A stretch of DNA of 43,392 bases from an uncultured bacterium (lineage in GTDB: Bacteria; Pseudomonadota; Gammaproteobacteria; Burkholderiales; CAIKXV01), in the NCBI GenBank assembly GCA_903873475.1, contig CAIQON010000163.1:1-43392 (forward strand), written 5' to 3'. This document shows positions 1-7,942 of the stretch, piece after piece (within the stretch, counting starts at the first letter, position 1; every line of letters begins with the position of its first letter). The notes beneath the pieces were generated by a model. The model was given only the letters and a program-made list of their open reading frames with translations, was not told the origin of the DNA and made no database searches. The translations under genes and the position numbers were made by a program.

Positions 1-1040
1 CCGGCCAGATCCGCCTGCGCGAGCACGGGAGCGAAGGCGACTACGTACCGCCCCGCCGCACGCCCTGGCAGGGTTCGCCGTCCGGCGTCGACGTGCTGCT
101 CGATCGCGCGCTGATCCGCCGCACCTTCCCGGCGTTCGCGGACGACATCGCCACGGTCATACACATCCGCCGCGCCGGCTCGATCGACGCGCAGCAGATG
201 GGCAGCCTGATGCTCGAGGCGATCCGCGAGGCAGGCGGCACGCTGGTGCGCGGCGAGGTGAAGTCGATCACCGCCGGCACGCCGTTCCGGCTGGAGGTCG
301 CCACGCCCGACTCGGCCGCACCGACGACGCTGCTCGCCGAGCGTATCGTCAACGCCGCCGGCCCGCACCTGCAGGACATCGCGTCGATGCTCGGCGAAGA
401 CCTGCAGGTCGAGTGCGTGTTCCAGCAGAAGATCGCCTTCCCCGACACGCTGCAGGCGGTCGCACGCGACCAGCCGTTCGCGATCGACCTTGACGGCCAG
501 TCGCTCGCCTGGAGCGACGAGGACCGCGCGCTGCTCGCCTCCGATCCGGCGACGCGCCGGCTCACCGAGCCGATGAAGGGTGGTATCCACTGCCGTCCGG
601 ACGGGCCGGTCGATGGCAACTGGATCAAGGTCGGCTGGGCCTACAACGAGACGCCGAGCAGCCCGCATGCCGACTCACATGGAACCGCGCCGATAGACCC
701 GCAGTTCCCCGACTCGGTGATCCGCGCGGTGAGCCGGCTGCAGCCGAAGCTCGCGGCCTACATCGGCAAGCTGCCGCGGGGGATACGGCACTACGGTGGC
801 TACTACACGCAGACGACGGAGAACTGGCCGCTGATCGGGCCGATGACCACGCCGGGCGCGTTCGTCGCCGGTGCGCTGTCGGGCTTCGGTTCGATGGGCG
901 CCTGTGCGACCGGGTCGTTGTGCGCGGCGTGGATCGCCGGCAAGCCAGTGCCGTCGTTCGCGACGGCGCTCGCGCCCGCACGCCGGCAGGACACGGCTCT
1001 GATGACGGAGCTGGCCGGGCTGGCCAAGGGCACGCTGTAG
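1..1040 (+). CDS. FAD-dependent oxidoreductase of the D-amino-acid oxidase (DAO) family, 5' end missing
   Basis: The frame is open from base 3, so the start lies before the window; about 345 residues remain. The surviving part is the substrate-binding half and C-terminal FAD-contact region of a DAO/glycine-oxidase fold: NAAGPH (the 'N-A-A-G' strand entering the FAD domain) and, near the end, YYTQTTENWPLIGP followed by GALSGFGSMGACATG, matching the family's 'P.iG......g..v..G..g.G...a...g' end. The N-terminal GxGxxG motif is not in view. Such enzymes oxidise amines or amino acids with FAD. The stop codon touches the ATG of the Ldh-family gene, so the two are co-transcribed. The substrate cannot be told. 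Confidence 0.85.
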   Translation, partial: GQIRLREHGSEGDYVPPRRTPWQGSPSGVDVLLDRALIRRTFPAFADDIATVIHIRRAGSIDAQQMGSLMLEAIREAGGTLVRGEVKSITAGTPFRLEVATPDSAAPTTLLAERIVNAAGPHLQDIASMLGEDLQVECVFQQKIAFPDTLQAVARDQPFAIDLDGQSLAWSDEDRALLASDPATRRLTEPMKGGIHCRPDGPVDGNWIKVGWAYNETPSSPHADSHGTAPIDPQFPDSVIRAVSRLQPKLAAYIGKLPRGIRHYGGYYTQTTENWPLIGPMTTPGAFVAGALSGFGSMGACATGSLCAAWIAGKPVPSFATALAPARRQDTALMTELAGLAKGTL

Positions 1041-2045
1041 ATGGCGCAGCCCGTCCCGCAGTACATCACCGAGGCAGCGCTGCTCGCCCGCGTCGAAGAC
1101 ACGCTCGTCCGCAACGGCTTCTCCCCGCAAGTGGCCGCGCCGATCGCCGCCACCATCGTCGCCTGTGAACGCGACGGCACGCCGAGCCACGGCCTGCTGC
1201 GCCTGCCGGGCTACATCGAGGCGGTGCGTACCGGCTATGCCGACGGCACGGTGCTGCCCGAGACGCTCAGCACCCGCGACTCGATGATCGTGCTCGACGC
1301 ACACCAGGGCTTCACCCATCTCGCCCTCGCGCAGTCGCGCGACGACCTGAAGCAGCGCGCCGCCCGCACTGGCACCGCGGTGCTGCTGATCCGCAACGCC
1401 CACCACTTTGCCGCGCTCTGGCCCGACATAGAGCCCTTCGCCGCGGAGGGCTTCGTCGCGATGAGCTGCGTGACCTCGCGCGCCCGCGTCACCGGCTGGG
1501 GCGGTGCGAAGGCAGTGTTCGGCACCAACGCCTCGGCGTTCGCGTGTCCACGCGCGGAAGGCCCGCCGATCGTCTGGGACCAGGCCGCGAGCGTGATGTC
1601 GCAGGGCGACGTGCTGCGCGCGGCGCGCGAAGGACGCCCGCTGCCCGAGGGCGTCGGCGTGGATGCCGACGGCCGGCCGACGACGGATGCGTCGCGGGTG
1701 CTCGACGGCGGCGCGCTGGTCGCCTTCGGCGGCGTGAAGGGCGCGTCCATCGCGTTCATGGTGGAGATCCTCGCAGCGGCCCTGAGCGGCAGCCCGTTCG
1801 GCATCGAGGCGCCGGTGCCGGGCATCATGCCGTCGAAGTGCGGGCAGTTCCTGATGCTGATCGATCCGCGCTGTGCCGGCACCGACGTGGCCGCGCGGGT
1901 CGAGCCGCTGGTGGCCGCGGTGCACGACGCGGGCACCGCGCTACTGCCTGGCTCACGCCGCTATGCCCGACGCCAGCAGGCGGCCGAGCATGGCATCGAA
2001 CTCGATCAACACTCGCTGGACATCCTCGAACGCTTCGCCCGTTGA
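1041..2045 (+). CDS. Ldh-family NAD(P)H-dependent oxidoreductase (malate/L-lactate dehydrogenase type)
   Basis: 334 residues, normal length for the pfam02615 family (malate/L-lactate dehydrogenase, ureidoglycolate dehydrogenase, delta1-piperideine-2-carboxylate reductase). Visible signatures are DGTPSHGLLRLPGY with the conserved His50, RNAHHFA, the nucleotide-loop GTNASAFACP (usually GTNP.a.a.P), and GGALVAFGGVKGASIAFMVE near residue 230. The ATG directly follows the stop of the FAD oxidoreductase, and a Bug binding protein starts 19 bases downstream. In this superfamily a partner oxidase can supply a cyclic imino acid that the Ldh-type enzyme reduces; that pairing would fit here but is inference. 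A 2-hydroxy acid dehydrogenase is equally possible. Confidence 0.88.
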   Translation: MAQPVPQYITEAALLARVEDTLVRNGFSPQVAAPIAATIVACERDGTPSHGLLRLPGYIEAVRTGYADGTVLPETLSTRDSMIVLDAHQGFTHLALAQSRDDLKQRAARTGTAVLLIRNAHHFAALWPDIEPFAAEGFVAMSCVTSRARVTGWGGAKAVFGTNASAFACPRAEGPPIVWDQAASVMSQGDVLRAAREGRPLPEGVGVDADGRPTTDASRVLDGGALVAFGGVKGASIAFMVEILAAALSGSPFGIEAPVPGIMPSKCGQFLMLIDPRCAGTDVAARVEPLVAAVHDAGTALLPGSRRYARRQQAAEHGIELDQHSLDILERFAR

Positions 2046-2064
2046 CCCCTGGAGAACACGGACC

Positions 2065-3063
2065 ATGTCCCGCACACCGCTGCACTCTGTACCACGGTAC
2101 TACGCCACCTCGCTCGCCCTCGCCCTCGCCACCGCCGGCACCGTCTTCAGTGTGTCCGCCTTCGCCCAGGCCTGGCCGGCCAAGCCGATCCGCTTCATCG
2201 TGCCGTTCGCGGCCGGCGGCGTGGCCGACGTGGTCACCCGGGCGGTGACACCGCGCCTGTCCGAGGCGCTCGGCCAGCCGATCATCATCGACAACCGCGG
2301 CGGCGCCGGGGGCACGCTGGGCACGTCCATCGGCGCTAGGGCTGCGCCGGATGGCCATACCTTCGTCACGCCGGCGGGCAGCCATGTCACCACACCCAGC
2401 CTGTACACGAAGCTCGACTTCGACCCGGTGAAGGACTTCGCCGCGGTGACCAAGATCGCCGATGTGCCCTACCTGCTGGTGGTGCCCGTTTCGAGCCCGA
2501 TCAGGACGCTGGCCGACTTCATCGCCACCGCCAAGGCCAACCCGGGCAAGCTCGCGTACGGCTCGGCCGGCAACGGCAGCTCGAACCACCTGGCCGGCGA
2601 ACTGCTGGCCGGGCGCATCGGCGCGAGCCTGCTGCACGTGCCCTACAAGGGCAGCGCCCCGGCGCTGGTGGACGTACTGAGCGGGCAGATCTCGTTCATG
2701 TTCGACACGGTCAACACCTCGACCCGTTACATCCCCGCGCGGCTGCGCGCGATCGGCATCGGCACCGCGAAGCGCTCGACGCTGATCCCCGACGTGCCGC
2801 CGATCGCCGACACCCTGCCCGGCTTCGAGGCGGTCACCTGGGTGGGCCTGCTCGCCCCGGCCGGCACGCCGGGTGCGATCGTGTCGCGCATGCACGCCGA
2901 GATCGCCAAGGTCGTCGCCGCGCCGGACGTGCGCGAGCGTTTCTCCACCTCGGGCGCCGAGCCGGTGGCGAGCACGCCGGCGCACTTCGCCGCCTACCTG
3001 GCCGCCGAGGTGAAGCAGTGGGCGGGGGTGGTGAAGCAGGCGAAGATCCCGCCGGTGGAGTAA
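2065..3063 (+). CDS. Bug/TctC periplasmic solute-binding protein (1 of 10)
   Basis: 332 residues from the ATG preceded by GGAG at 2051. Residues 1-35 form a signal peptide ending SAFA/QA. The mature protein shows the Bug-family landmarks: IRFIVPF with AAGGVADVVTR (substrate-loop Asp), IDNRGGAGGTLGTS, the second lobe HVPYKGSAPALVDVLSGQ and PGTPGAIVSRMHAEI near the end. Bug proteins bind carboxylates (citrate, glutamate, nicotinate and similar) in the periplasm for TctAB-type permeases or as sensors. It lies between the Ldh-family gene and the second FAD oxidoreductase, 5 bases before the latter, and so probably captures the substrate of this four-gene operon. Confidence 0.92.
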   Translation: MSRTPLHSVPRYYATSLALALATAGTVFSVSAFAQAWPAKPIRFIVPFAAGGVADVVTRAVTPRLSEALGQPIIIDNRGGAGGTLGTSIGARAAPDGHTFVTPAGSHVTTPSLYTKLDFDPVKDFAAVTKIADVPYLLVVPVSSPIRTLADFIATAKANPGKLAYGSAGNGSSNHLAGELLAGRIGASLLHVPYKGSAPALVDVLSGQISFMFDTVNTSTRYIPARLRAIGIGTAKRSTLIPDVPPIADTLPGFEAVTWVGLLAPAGTPGAIVSRMHAEIAKVVAAPDVRERFSTSGAEPVASTPAHFAAYLAAEVKQWAGVVKQAKIPPVE

Positions 3064-3068
3064 TCCCC

Positions 3069-4238
3069 ATGAGCATCCAGCATGACGTAGTCATCATCGG
3101 CGGCGGCGCGATCGGCTGCGCCACCGCCGTGTTCCTGCGCGCGGCGGGCGTGCCTCGGGTGTGCGTGATCGAGCCGGACCCGACCTACGCCAAGGCGGCC
3201 ACACCGATGGCTACCGGCGGCTGCCGCCGGCTGTTCGCGCTGCCGGAGAACATCCGGATGTCGCAGTTCAGCATCGAGTACTACAAGAACTTCGCGCAGC
3301 ATGTGGCGGTGGACGGCTACGCGCCCGACGTGCAGTGGAAGGAGCGCGGTTACCTGTTCATCGGCGGGCCGCAGCATGCCGACGTACTGGAGCAGAACGC
3401 CCGCGTGCAGGAAGCCGAAGGCGTGAAGATCGAACTGCTCGACCGCGCTGCCATCGCCGCGCGCTATCCGTGGATGCGCAACGACGACCTCGCGCTGGGC
3501 GTTCTGTCACCGGAAGACGGCTGGCTCGACCCGAACAGCGTGCTGCAGGGCTTCCGCCACAAGGCGCAGGCGCTGGGCGTAACCTTCCTGCGCGACCGGG
3601 CAGTCGACCTGTACGTGCGCGGCCGCCGGATCGTCGAGCTCGAACTCGCCTCGGGCGCGCGCGTACGCGGCGACCATGTAGTGAACGCGGCCGGTTGCTG
3701 GTCGGCATCGATCGCCAAGCTGGTCGGCGTGGACCTGCCGGTGAACCCGATGCGCCGTTTCGAGCACTACGTCGAGCTCGCGCACGAACTGCCCGCCGAC
3801 ATGCCGCTGATCAAGGACCCGGACCGCCTGATCATCCGCCCCGAGGGCAAGGGCTATGCGGTGGGGCTGGTGAAGTCGGACGAACCGCGCGGGTTCAACT
3901 TCGAGGTGGAGCCGGCGTGGTTCCAGGACGTGGTGTGGCCGGCGTGTGCGGCGCGGGTCAAGGCGTTCGAGGAACTGAAGCTGGTGCGGGAGTGGGCCGG
4001 GCTATATGACGAGTGCGAGCTGGATGGGAACATGATCCTGGGGCACTGCGAGGGCGGACCGGAGAACTTCCTGGTGGCCTGCGGGTTTTCGGGGCATGGG
4101 TTGATGCATGCGCCGGCGGTGGGTCGCGCGCTGGCGGAGTTGCTCGTCGACGGGCAGTTTTCTGCGATCGACCTGGCACGGATGGGGTACCACCGCATCG
4201 TCTACGGCACTCCATACCGCGAAACCGGGATCCTCTAG
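3069..4238 (+). CDS. FAD-dependent oxidoreductase (DAO family)
   Basis: 389 residues, full length for a DAO-family flavoenzyme. The Rossmann motif VVIIGGGAIGCATAVFLRAAG lies at residues 7-27 followed by an acidic strand end (VIEPD). The central substrate domain spans about 90-290. VNAAGCWS and, near the C-terminus, ACGFSGHGLMHAPAVGRALAE are the FAD-closing elements. No C-terminal iron-sulfur or folate domain is present. The start ATG lies 5 bases after the Bug stop. With the truncated oxidoreductase at 1-1040 the operon carries two DAO enzymes that differ clearly in sequence, suggesting two oxidation steps or two subunits. Sarcosine, glycine or D-amino-acid type substrates are possible; none is proved. 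Confidence 0.9.
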   Translation: MSIQHDVVIIGGGAIGCATAVFLRAAGVPRVCVIEPDPTYAKAATPMATGGCRRLFALPENIRMSQFSIEYYKNFAQHVAVDGYAPDVQWKERGYLFIGGPQHADVLEQNARVQEAEGVKIELLDRAAIAARYPWMRNDDLALGVLSPEDGWLDPNSVLQGFRHKAQALGVTFLRDRAVDLYVRGRRIVELELASGARVRGDHVVNAAGCWSASIAKLVGVDLPVNPMRRFEHYVELAHELPADMPLIKDPDRLIIRPEGKGYAVGLVKSDEPRGFNFEVEPAWFQDVVWPACAARVKAFEELKLVREWAGLYDECELDGNMILGHCEGGPENFLVACGFSGHGLMHAPAVGRALAELLVDGQFSAIDLARMGYHRIVYGTPYRETGIL

Positions 4239-4307
4239 CAGGCACCTCCACCGCCGTAGTACGCGCAATGCCAGAGCGGAAAACGCGCGGCGTTCGGGGT
4301 GTTCCTT

Positions 4308-4336
4308 TTGCCGGAATACGCGGGAAGAGATATTCT
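4308..4336 (+). promoter_or_regulatory. Sigma-70-type promoter of the vapBC pair
   Basis: TTGCCG (4308-4313), a 17-base spacer and TATTCT (4331-4336) make a good -35/-10 pair, 34 bases before the proposed GTG of the antitoxin. The region is noticeably richer in A/T than its surroundings. Confidence 0.5.
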
Positions 4337-4370
4337 TACCAATCACTCATCGATACGTCAGAGCACCCCA

Positions 4371-4583
4371 GTGACCGCTACCGCCACCCTTTCCAGCAAG
4401 TTCCAGATCTCGATACCGAAGGCCGTTCGCGAAGAGCAGCACTGGCAGGCCGGGCAGGAGTTCGTGTTCATACCCAAGGGCAAGGGTGTCCTGGTGATGC
4501 CGGTCCCCGAGCTGGACCAACTGGCCGGCATCGCCAGGGGGGCCCGCAAGGATGGCTACCGCGACCGCTCGGATCGCTATTGA
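4371..4583 (+). CDS. vapB: VapB/AbrB-type antitoxin
   Basis: About 70 residues from a GTG start. The SpoVT/AbrB swapped-hairpin domain fills residues 2-45: ATLSSKFQISIPKAVREE is the classic 'SSKGQ.tIP..iR' opening, followed by a QAGQEFVFIPKGKGVLVMP strand pair. The short charged C-terminal tail (ARKDGYRDRSDRY) would wrap the toxin. An in-frame ATG at 4299 would overlap the promoter, so the GTG at 4371, just before the domain, was chosen; no strong ribosome-binding site decides it. The stop overlaps the toxin start (TGATG). Such antitoxins neutralise the toxin and repress their own promoter as a complex. Confidence 0.82.
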   Translation: MTATATLSSKFQISIPKAVREEQHWQAGQEFVFIPKGKGVLVMPVPELDQLAGIARGARKDGYRDRSDRY

Positions 4584-4972
4584 TGGCGGCGCCACGGCGC
4601 GTCATCGATACCTCGGCCTGGATCGAATGGCTCACTGGCAGCCCGCTGGGAACGAAGCTGGGCAAGCAGCTCCCTGACAAGCCGCAGTGCATCGTCCCCA
4701 CCATCGTCCAGCTGGAACTGTCCAAGTGGCTGGTGCGCGAGCTCGGTGAGGACCAGGCTGACCAGGTGATTGCCTACACGCAGAAATGCGTGGTCGTGCC
4801 CTTGGACACCACCATCGCCCTGCTCGCCGCAGACCTGCACCGCGAACACAAGCTGGCCACGGCCGACGCCATCGTCTACGCGACGGCGCGACACGTCGGT
4901 GCGGAATTGCTGACCTGCGACGCGCACTTCGACGGTCTGCCTGATGTGGCGGTATTTCCCAAGCGGCGATGA
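4583..4972 (+). CDS. vapC: VapC-type PIN-domain ribonuclease toxin
   Basis: 129 residues, usual for VapC. The PIN-domain acidic residues are all present: Asp9 (VIDTSAW), Glu45 (QLELSKW), Asp95 (ATADAIVYATA) and Asp113/Asp117 (LLTCDAHFDGL). Together they hold the Mg2+ ions that cut RNA, in known VapCs often initiator tRNA or the ribosomal sarcin-ricin loop. The start overlaps the antitoxin stop by one base, so translation is coupled. It ends 63 bases before the stop of the convergent Bug gene. The pair lies between two catabolic operons as a self-contained module. Confidence 0.88.
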   Translation: MAAPRRVIDTSAWIEWLTGSPLGTKLGKQLPDKPQCIVPTIVQLELSKWLVRELGEDQADQVIAYTQKCVVVPLDTTIALLAADLHREHKLATADAIVYATARHVGAELLTCDAHFDGLPDVAVFPKRR

Positions 4973-5035
4973 AGCGCAAGCCGGCATGCCCGCCTCAGCA
5001 CTACCAGCCCGAGCGCATCCACCTGCTCGAGCGGC

Positions 5036-6016
5036 CTACCGATCCGCCTTGGCGCCGGACAACCGCACCAGCTCCCGCAGCCTCGCCATCTGCGCGGGAA
5101 TGAACTCGGTCACCTCCTTCACCGTGCTGCCGATCGGTTCCGCCCCGAGGTCGGCCAGCTTCTCGCGTACCGTCGACGTCTTCAGCGCGCTCACCACTTC
5201 CGCATTCAGCCGGTTCACGATCGCGACGGGCGTCTTCGCAGGCGCCAGCAGCGTGTACCACCCGATGTATTCATAGCCTGGGATCGTCTCCCCGATCGCC
5301 GGCACATCAGGCACCACCTCCGACCTTTTCGCACTCGTGATACCGAGCGCCCGCACCCTTCCCGACCGCATGTGTGCCAGCGCCGCCGGCACCACCGAGA
5401 TCGTCATGTGCACCTGCCCCGCGATCGTGTCGGTCAGCGCGGGCGTCACGCCCTTGTACGGCACATGCTGCACGTCGATGCCGGCCATGTGCTTGAACAG
5501 TTCCGCCGACAGGTGCGGCGGTGAGCCGGAGCCGCCCGAGCCGTAGCGCAGGTCGCCGGGCTTGCCCTTCGCCAGCGCAACGAAGTCCGCGATCGTCTTC
5601 ACCGGCATCCCGGGGTTCACCACCAGCAGGAACGGCGTCGAGGCCATCAGGCTGATCGGGGCGAAGTCCTTCACCAGGTCGAAGTTCAGCTTGTCGAACA
5701 TCACCGAGACGATGGCGGCCTGGGTGGTGGCGATGGCCAAGGTGTAGCCGTCGGGTGCGGCACGCGCGGCGAGCTCGGCGCCGATGATGCCGCTGGCACC
5801 GGGGCGCGGATCGATCACCACCTGCTGGCCCCAGCTTTCGGTGAGGCGTGCGCCGATCAGCCGGCCGACGATGTCCGGCCCTGAGGCGGGCGTGCTGAGG
5901 ATGATCAGGCGAATCGGCTTCAGCGGGTACTGGCCGGGGCCCGTCCCCTGGGCCAACGCCGTGCCGGCCATCGCTGCCAGACCCACCAACGCCACTGCGG
6001 AACGTTTCGTGTCCAT
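5036..6016 (-). CDS. Bug/TctC periplasmic solute-binding protein (2 of 10)
   Basis: 326 residues with a signal peptide ending TALA/QG. The first ligand loop is unusual, STPASGPDIVGR instead of the common P.GG..D, but the Asp is kept; DPRPGASGIIGAE and HVPYKGVTPALTDTIAGQ follow. The difference in loop 1 suggests a ligand other than that of its paralogues. It is the last gene of the operon starting at 9640, 46 bases after the first SMP-30 gene, so it probably feeds the thiamine-diphosphate/SMP-30 pathway. A GGGGAG ribosome-binding site precedes the ATG. Confidence 0.92.
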   Translation of the reverse strand: MDTKRSAVALVGLAAMAGTALAQGTGPGQYPLKPIRLIILSTPASGPDIVGRLIGARLTESWGQQVVIDPRPGASGIIGAELAARAAPDGYTLAIATTQAAIVSVMFDKLNFDLVKDFAPISLMASTPFLLVVNPGMPVKTIADFVALAKGKPGDLRYGSGGSGSPPHLSAELFKHMAGIDVQHVPYKGVTPALTDTIAGQVHMTISVVPAALAHMRSGRVRALGITSAKRSEVVPDVPAIGETIPGYEYIGWYTLLAPAKTPVAIVNRLNAEVVSALKTSTVREKLADLGAEPIGSTVKEVTEFIPAQMARLRELVRLSGAKADR

Positions 6017-6062
6017 CGCGATTCTCCCCGCCGAGCCCCGCCCCTCGGCGGGGTTGCTGCAC

Positions 6063-6950
6063 TTACCGCTTCAGGCCGCGCCGCCCAGTATCCGTCGCGC
6101 GGTACAACCCGCCATCACCCGCCGTCACGTACAAACTCTTCAACCCGTCATCCCCAAATGCACAGCGCATCGGCAGGTCGGCCGGTGACGCATGCGTCTC
6201 GAGGATCGTCCCGCCGGGCGAGATCACCGCGATCGCGGCCCCCGCCCCGCCTTTGCTCCAGCCCATGCAGGCGACGATGTTGCCGTCGCTGTCCAGGCAT
6301 AGGCCCTCGATGCCGCGGTCGATGGCGGTGAAGGTGAGCAGCGGATGCGCATGCCCGACGCTGCCGAATTCGCTGACCTCGTACGCGAACAGCTGGCAGA
6401 CGTCTCCACGATCGATGTCGCCATCGGCGACATACAGCGTGCGCTCATCCTTCGACAGCAGCACCGCGCGCGGGCCGCAGGTGTCGTGGGTGATGCGCTC
6501 GATGCGGTAGGTGCCCGGGCCGGTCGGGTCCAGGCGCAGCACCGAGGCATGGTCGAGCATCGGATACGCGGGCGGGCCGTACGGGGGCTGTGCGTTGTAC
6601 GCGTCGGCAAACCAGATGCGGCCGCGGCTGTCGAGCTGCACGTCGAGCGGCTGGTTGTGGTGCGCACCGTCGAGCAGTTCCTCGGTCGGGGCGGTGCTGC
6701 CGTCGGTGCGGTAGTGCACGACGCGGCGGCCACCTTCCTGCGCGGCGTACACCGAGCCGTCGGGTGCGACGGCCAGGCCGTTCACGCGACCGGTCCAGCG
6801 GCGGAAGGTGTCTGCCTCCTTCGTGGATGGGTCGTAGCGCAGCACGCGCTCCTCGGCCACCGCGCTGAACAGCATGCCCTTGCCATCCCAGGCGAGGCCA
6901 CCGGTTCGGCCCTTGTACGGGCCGGCAATCAGTTCGAAGTTCCAGGCCAT
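6063..6950 (-). CDS. SMP-30/gluconolactonase/LRE-family protein
   Basis: 295 residues forming a six-bladed beta-propeller of the SMP-30/gluconolactonase family. Repeated blade motifs are visible: GLAWDGKGMLFSA, NGLAVAPDGSVYAA, LDVQLDSRGRIWFAD, AVLLSKDERTLYVAD, GLCLDSDGNIVA and LKSLYVTAGDGGLYR. The family usually hydrolyses sugar-acid lactones using a divalent metal. There is no signal peptide, so it is cytoplasmic. CGGAGA precedes the ATG. It follows a second, clearly different SMP-30 gene by 26 bases. Two lactonase-like enzymes in one operon suggest two lactones, or one lactonase and one binding protein. Confidence 0.87.
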   Translation of the reverse strand: MAWNFELIAGPYKGRTGGLAWDGKGMLFSAVAEERVLRYDPSTKEADTFRRWTGRVNGLAVAPDGSVYAAQEGGRRVVHYRTDGSTAPTEELLDGAHHNQPLDVQLDSRGRIWFADAYNAQPPYGPPAYPMLDHASVLRLDPTGPGTYRIERITHDTCGPRAVLLSKDERTLYVADGDIDRGDVCQLFAYEVSEFGSVGHAHPLLTFTAIDRGIEGLCLDSDGNIVACMGWSKGGAGAAIAVISPGGTILETHASPADLPMRCAFGDDGLKSLYVTAGDGGLYRATDTGRRGLKR

Positions 6951-6976
6951 TCGAGTCTCCGGTCAGGGGTGGCCGT

Positions 6977-7897
6977 TCATCGCGACGGCACGCCGGCGAT
7001 GTTGATGCGCGTGCTCACCACCGAACCGATCATCGTGATGTAGAGCGTCTTCCAGTCGGCGTCGCCGAACGCGATATTGGTCGGGTGGTGGCCCGGCGTC
7101 TTGATGCGCACGATCGTCTTGCCAGACGGGTCGTGCACCCAGATGCCGCCGGGCGCGGTGCACCAGACATTGCCGTCGACGTCGCACTTGAGGCCATCCG
7201 GCACGCCGCGCTCCGGGCCGCCGTAGCGGAAGAAGATGCGCGCCGGTCCGACGCTGCCGTCCTTCTTCGCGTCGTAGGCGCGGATCACCCGCTCGCGGCT
7301 GCAGTTCACGTACAGGATCGATTCGTCCGGCGAGAAGCACAGGCCGTTCGGATACGTGTTGTCTTCGCACACCACCGACAGTTCGCCCTTGGGCGAGATG
7401 CGGAACACCGGCTGGGTGTCGATGTAGCGCTGCATGTCGGGGCCGGTCATGCCGACGTTCACCAGGCCGCCCGGCGGGTCGGTGAACCAGACCGAGCCGT
7501 CGCTCGTGACGACGATGTCGTTCGGGCTGTTGAGCTTCTTGCCCTTCCAGTTGTCGGCGAGTGTCGTCCACTTGCCGTCGTGCTCGCGGCGGAACACGGT
7601 GCGCCCGCCCCAGCCGGCGACGACCAGCCGGTTGTCGAGGTCGAGGCAGGTGCCGTTGGCCTTCACCGACGGGCGCAGCACGAGCTCCTGCCCCTTGCCC
7701 GGCGTCCACTTCCAGATGGTGTCGCCGATGATGTCGGTGAACCACAGGCAGCCGTTCTTCGCGTCCCAGGTCGGGCCTTCGCCGAAGATGATGTCCTTCG
7801 CGAGGACCGCGACCGGCGGGCTCGGGTCGATGATGCGCTCCCATCCGGGCGCGCACAGGTCGACCTCGACCTTCAGGTGTTCGAGTGAACCATGCAT
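6977..7897 (-). CDS. SMP-30/gluconolactonase/LRE-family protein
   Basis: 306 residues, complete SMP-30 propeller. The metal-site Glu motif FGEGPTWDAKNGCLWFTD opens the fold near residue 36; later come KLNSPNDIVVTSDGSVWFTDP (the 'PND' ligand motif), YPNGLCFSPDESILYV and GLKCDVDGNVWC. These match gluconolactonase-type metal ligands better than the neighbour at 6063 does, so this is the better lactonase candidate. The reaction would be hydrolysis of a sugar-acid lactone. It lies 45 bases after the thiamine-diphosphate gene. The ATG at 7897 is preceded by a G-rich stretch. Confidence 0.88.
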   Translation of the reverse strand: MHGSLEHLKVEVDLCAPGWERIIDPSPPVAVLAKDIIFGEGPTWDAKNGCLWFTDIIGDTIWKWTPGKGQELVLRPSVKANGTCLDLDNRLVVAGWGGRTVFRREHDGKWTTLADNWKGKKLNSPNDIVVTSDGSVWFTDPPGGLVNVGMTGPDMQRYIDTQPVFRISPKGELSVVCEDNTYPNGLCFSPDESILYVNCSRERVIRAYDAKKDGSVGPARIFFRYGGPERGVPDGLKCDVDGNVWCTAPGGIWVHDPSGKTIVRIKTPGHHPTNIAFGDADWKTLYITMIGSVVSTRINIAGVPSR

Positions 7898-7942
7898 GTG
7901 GACAATCCCCCCCGATGCGTTCGGTCGTTCAGTCGTTGTCGT

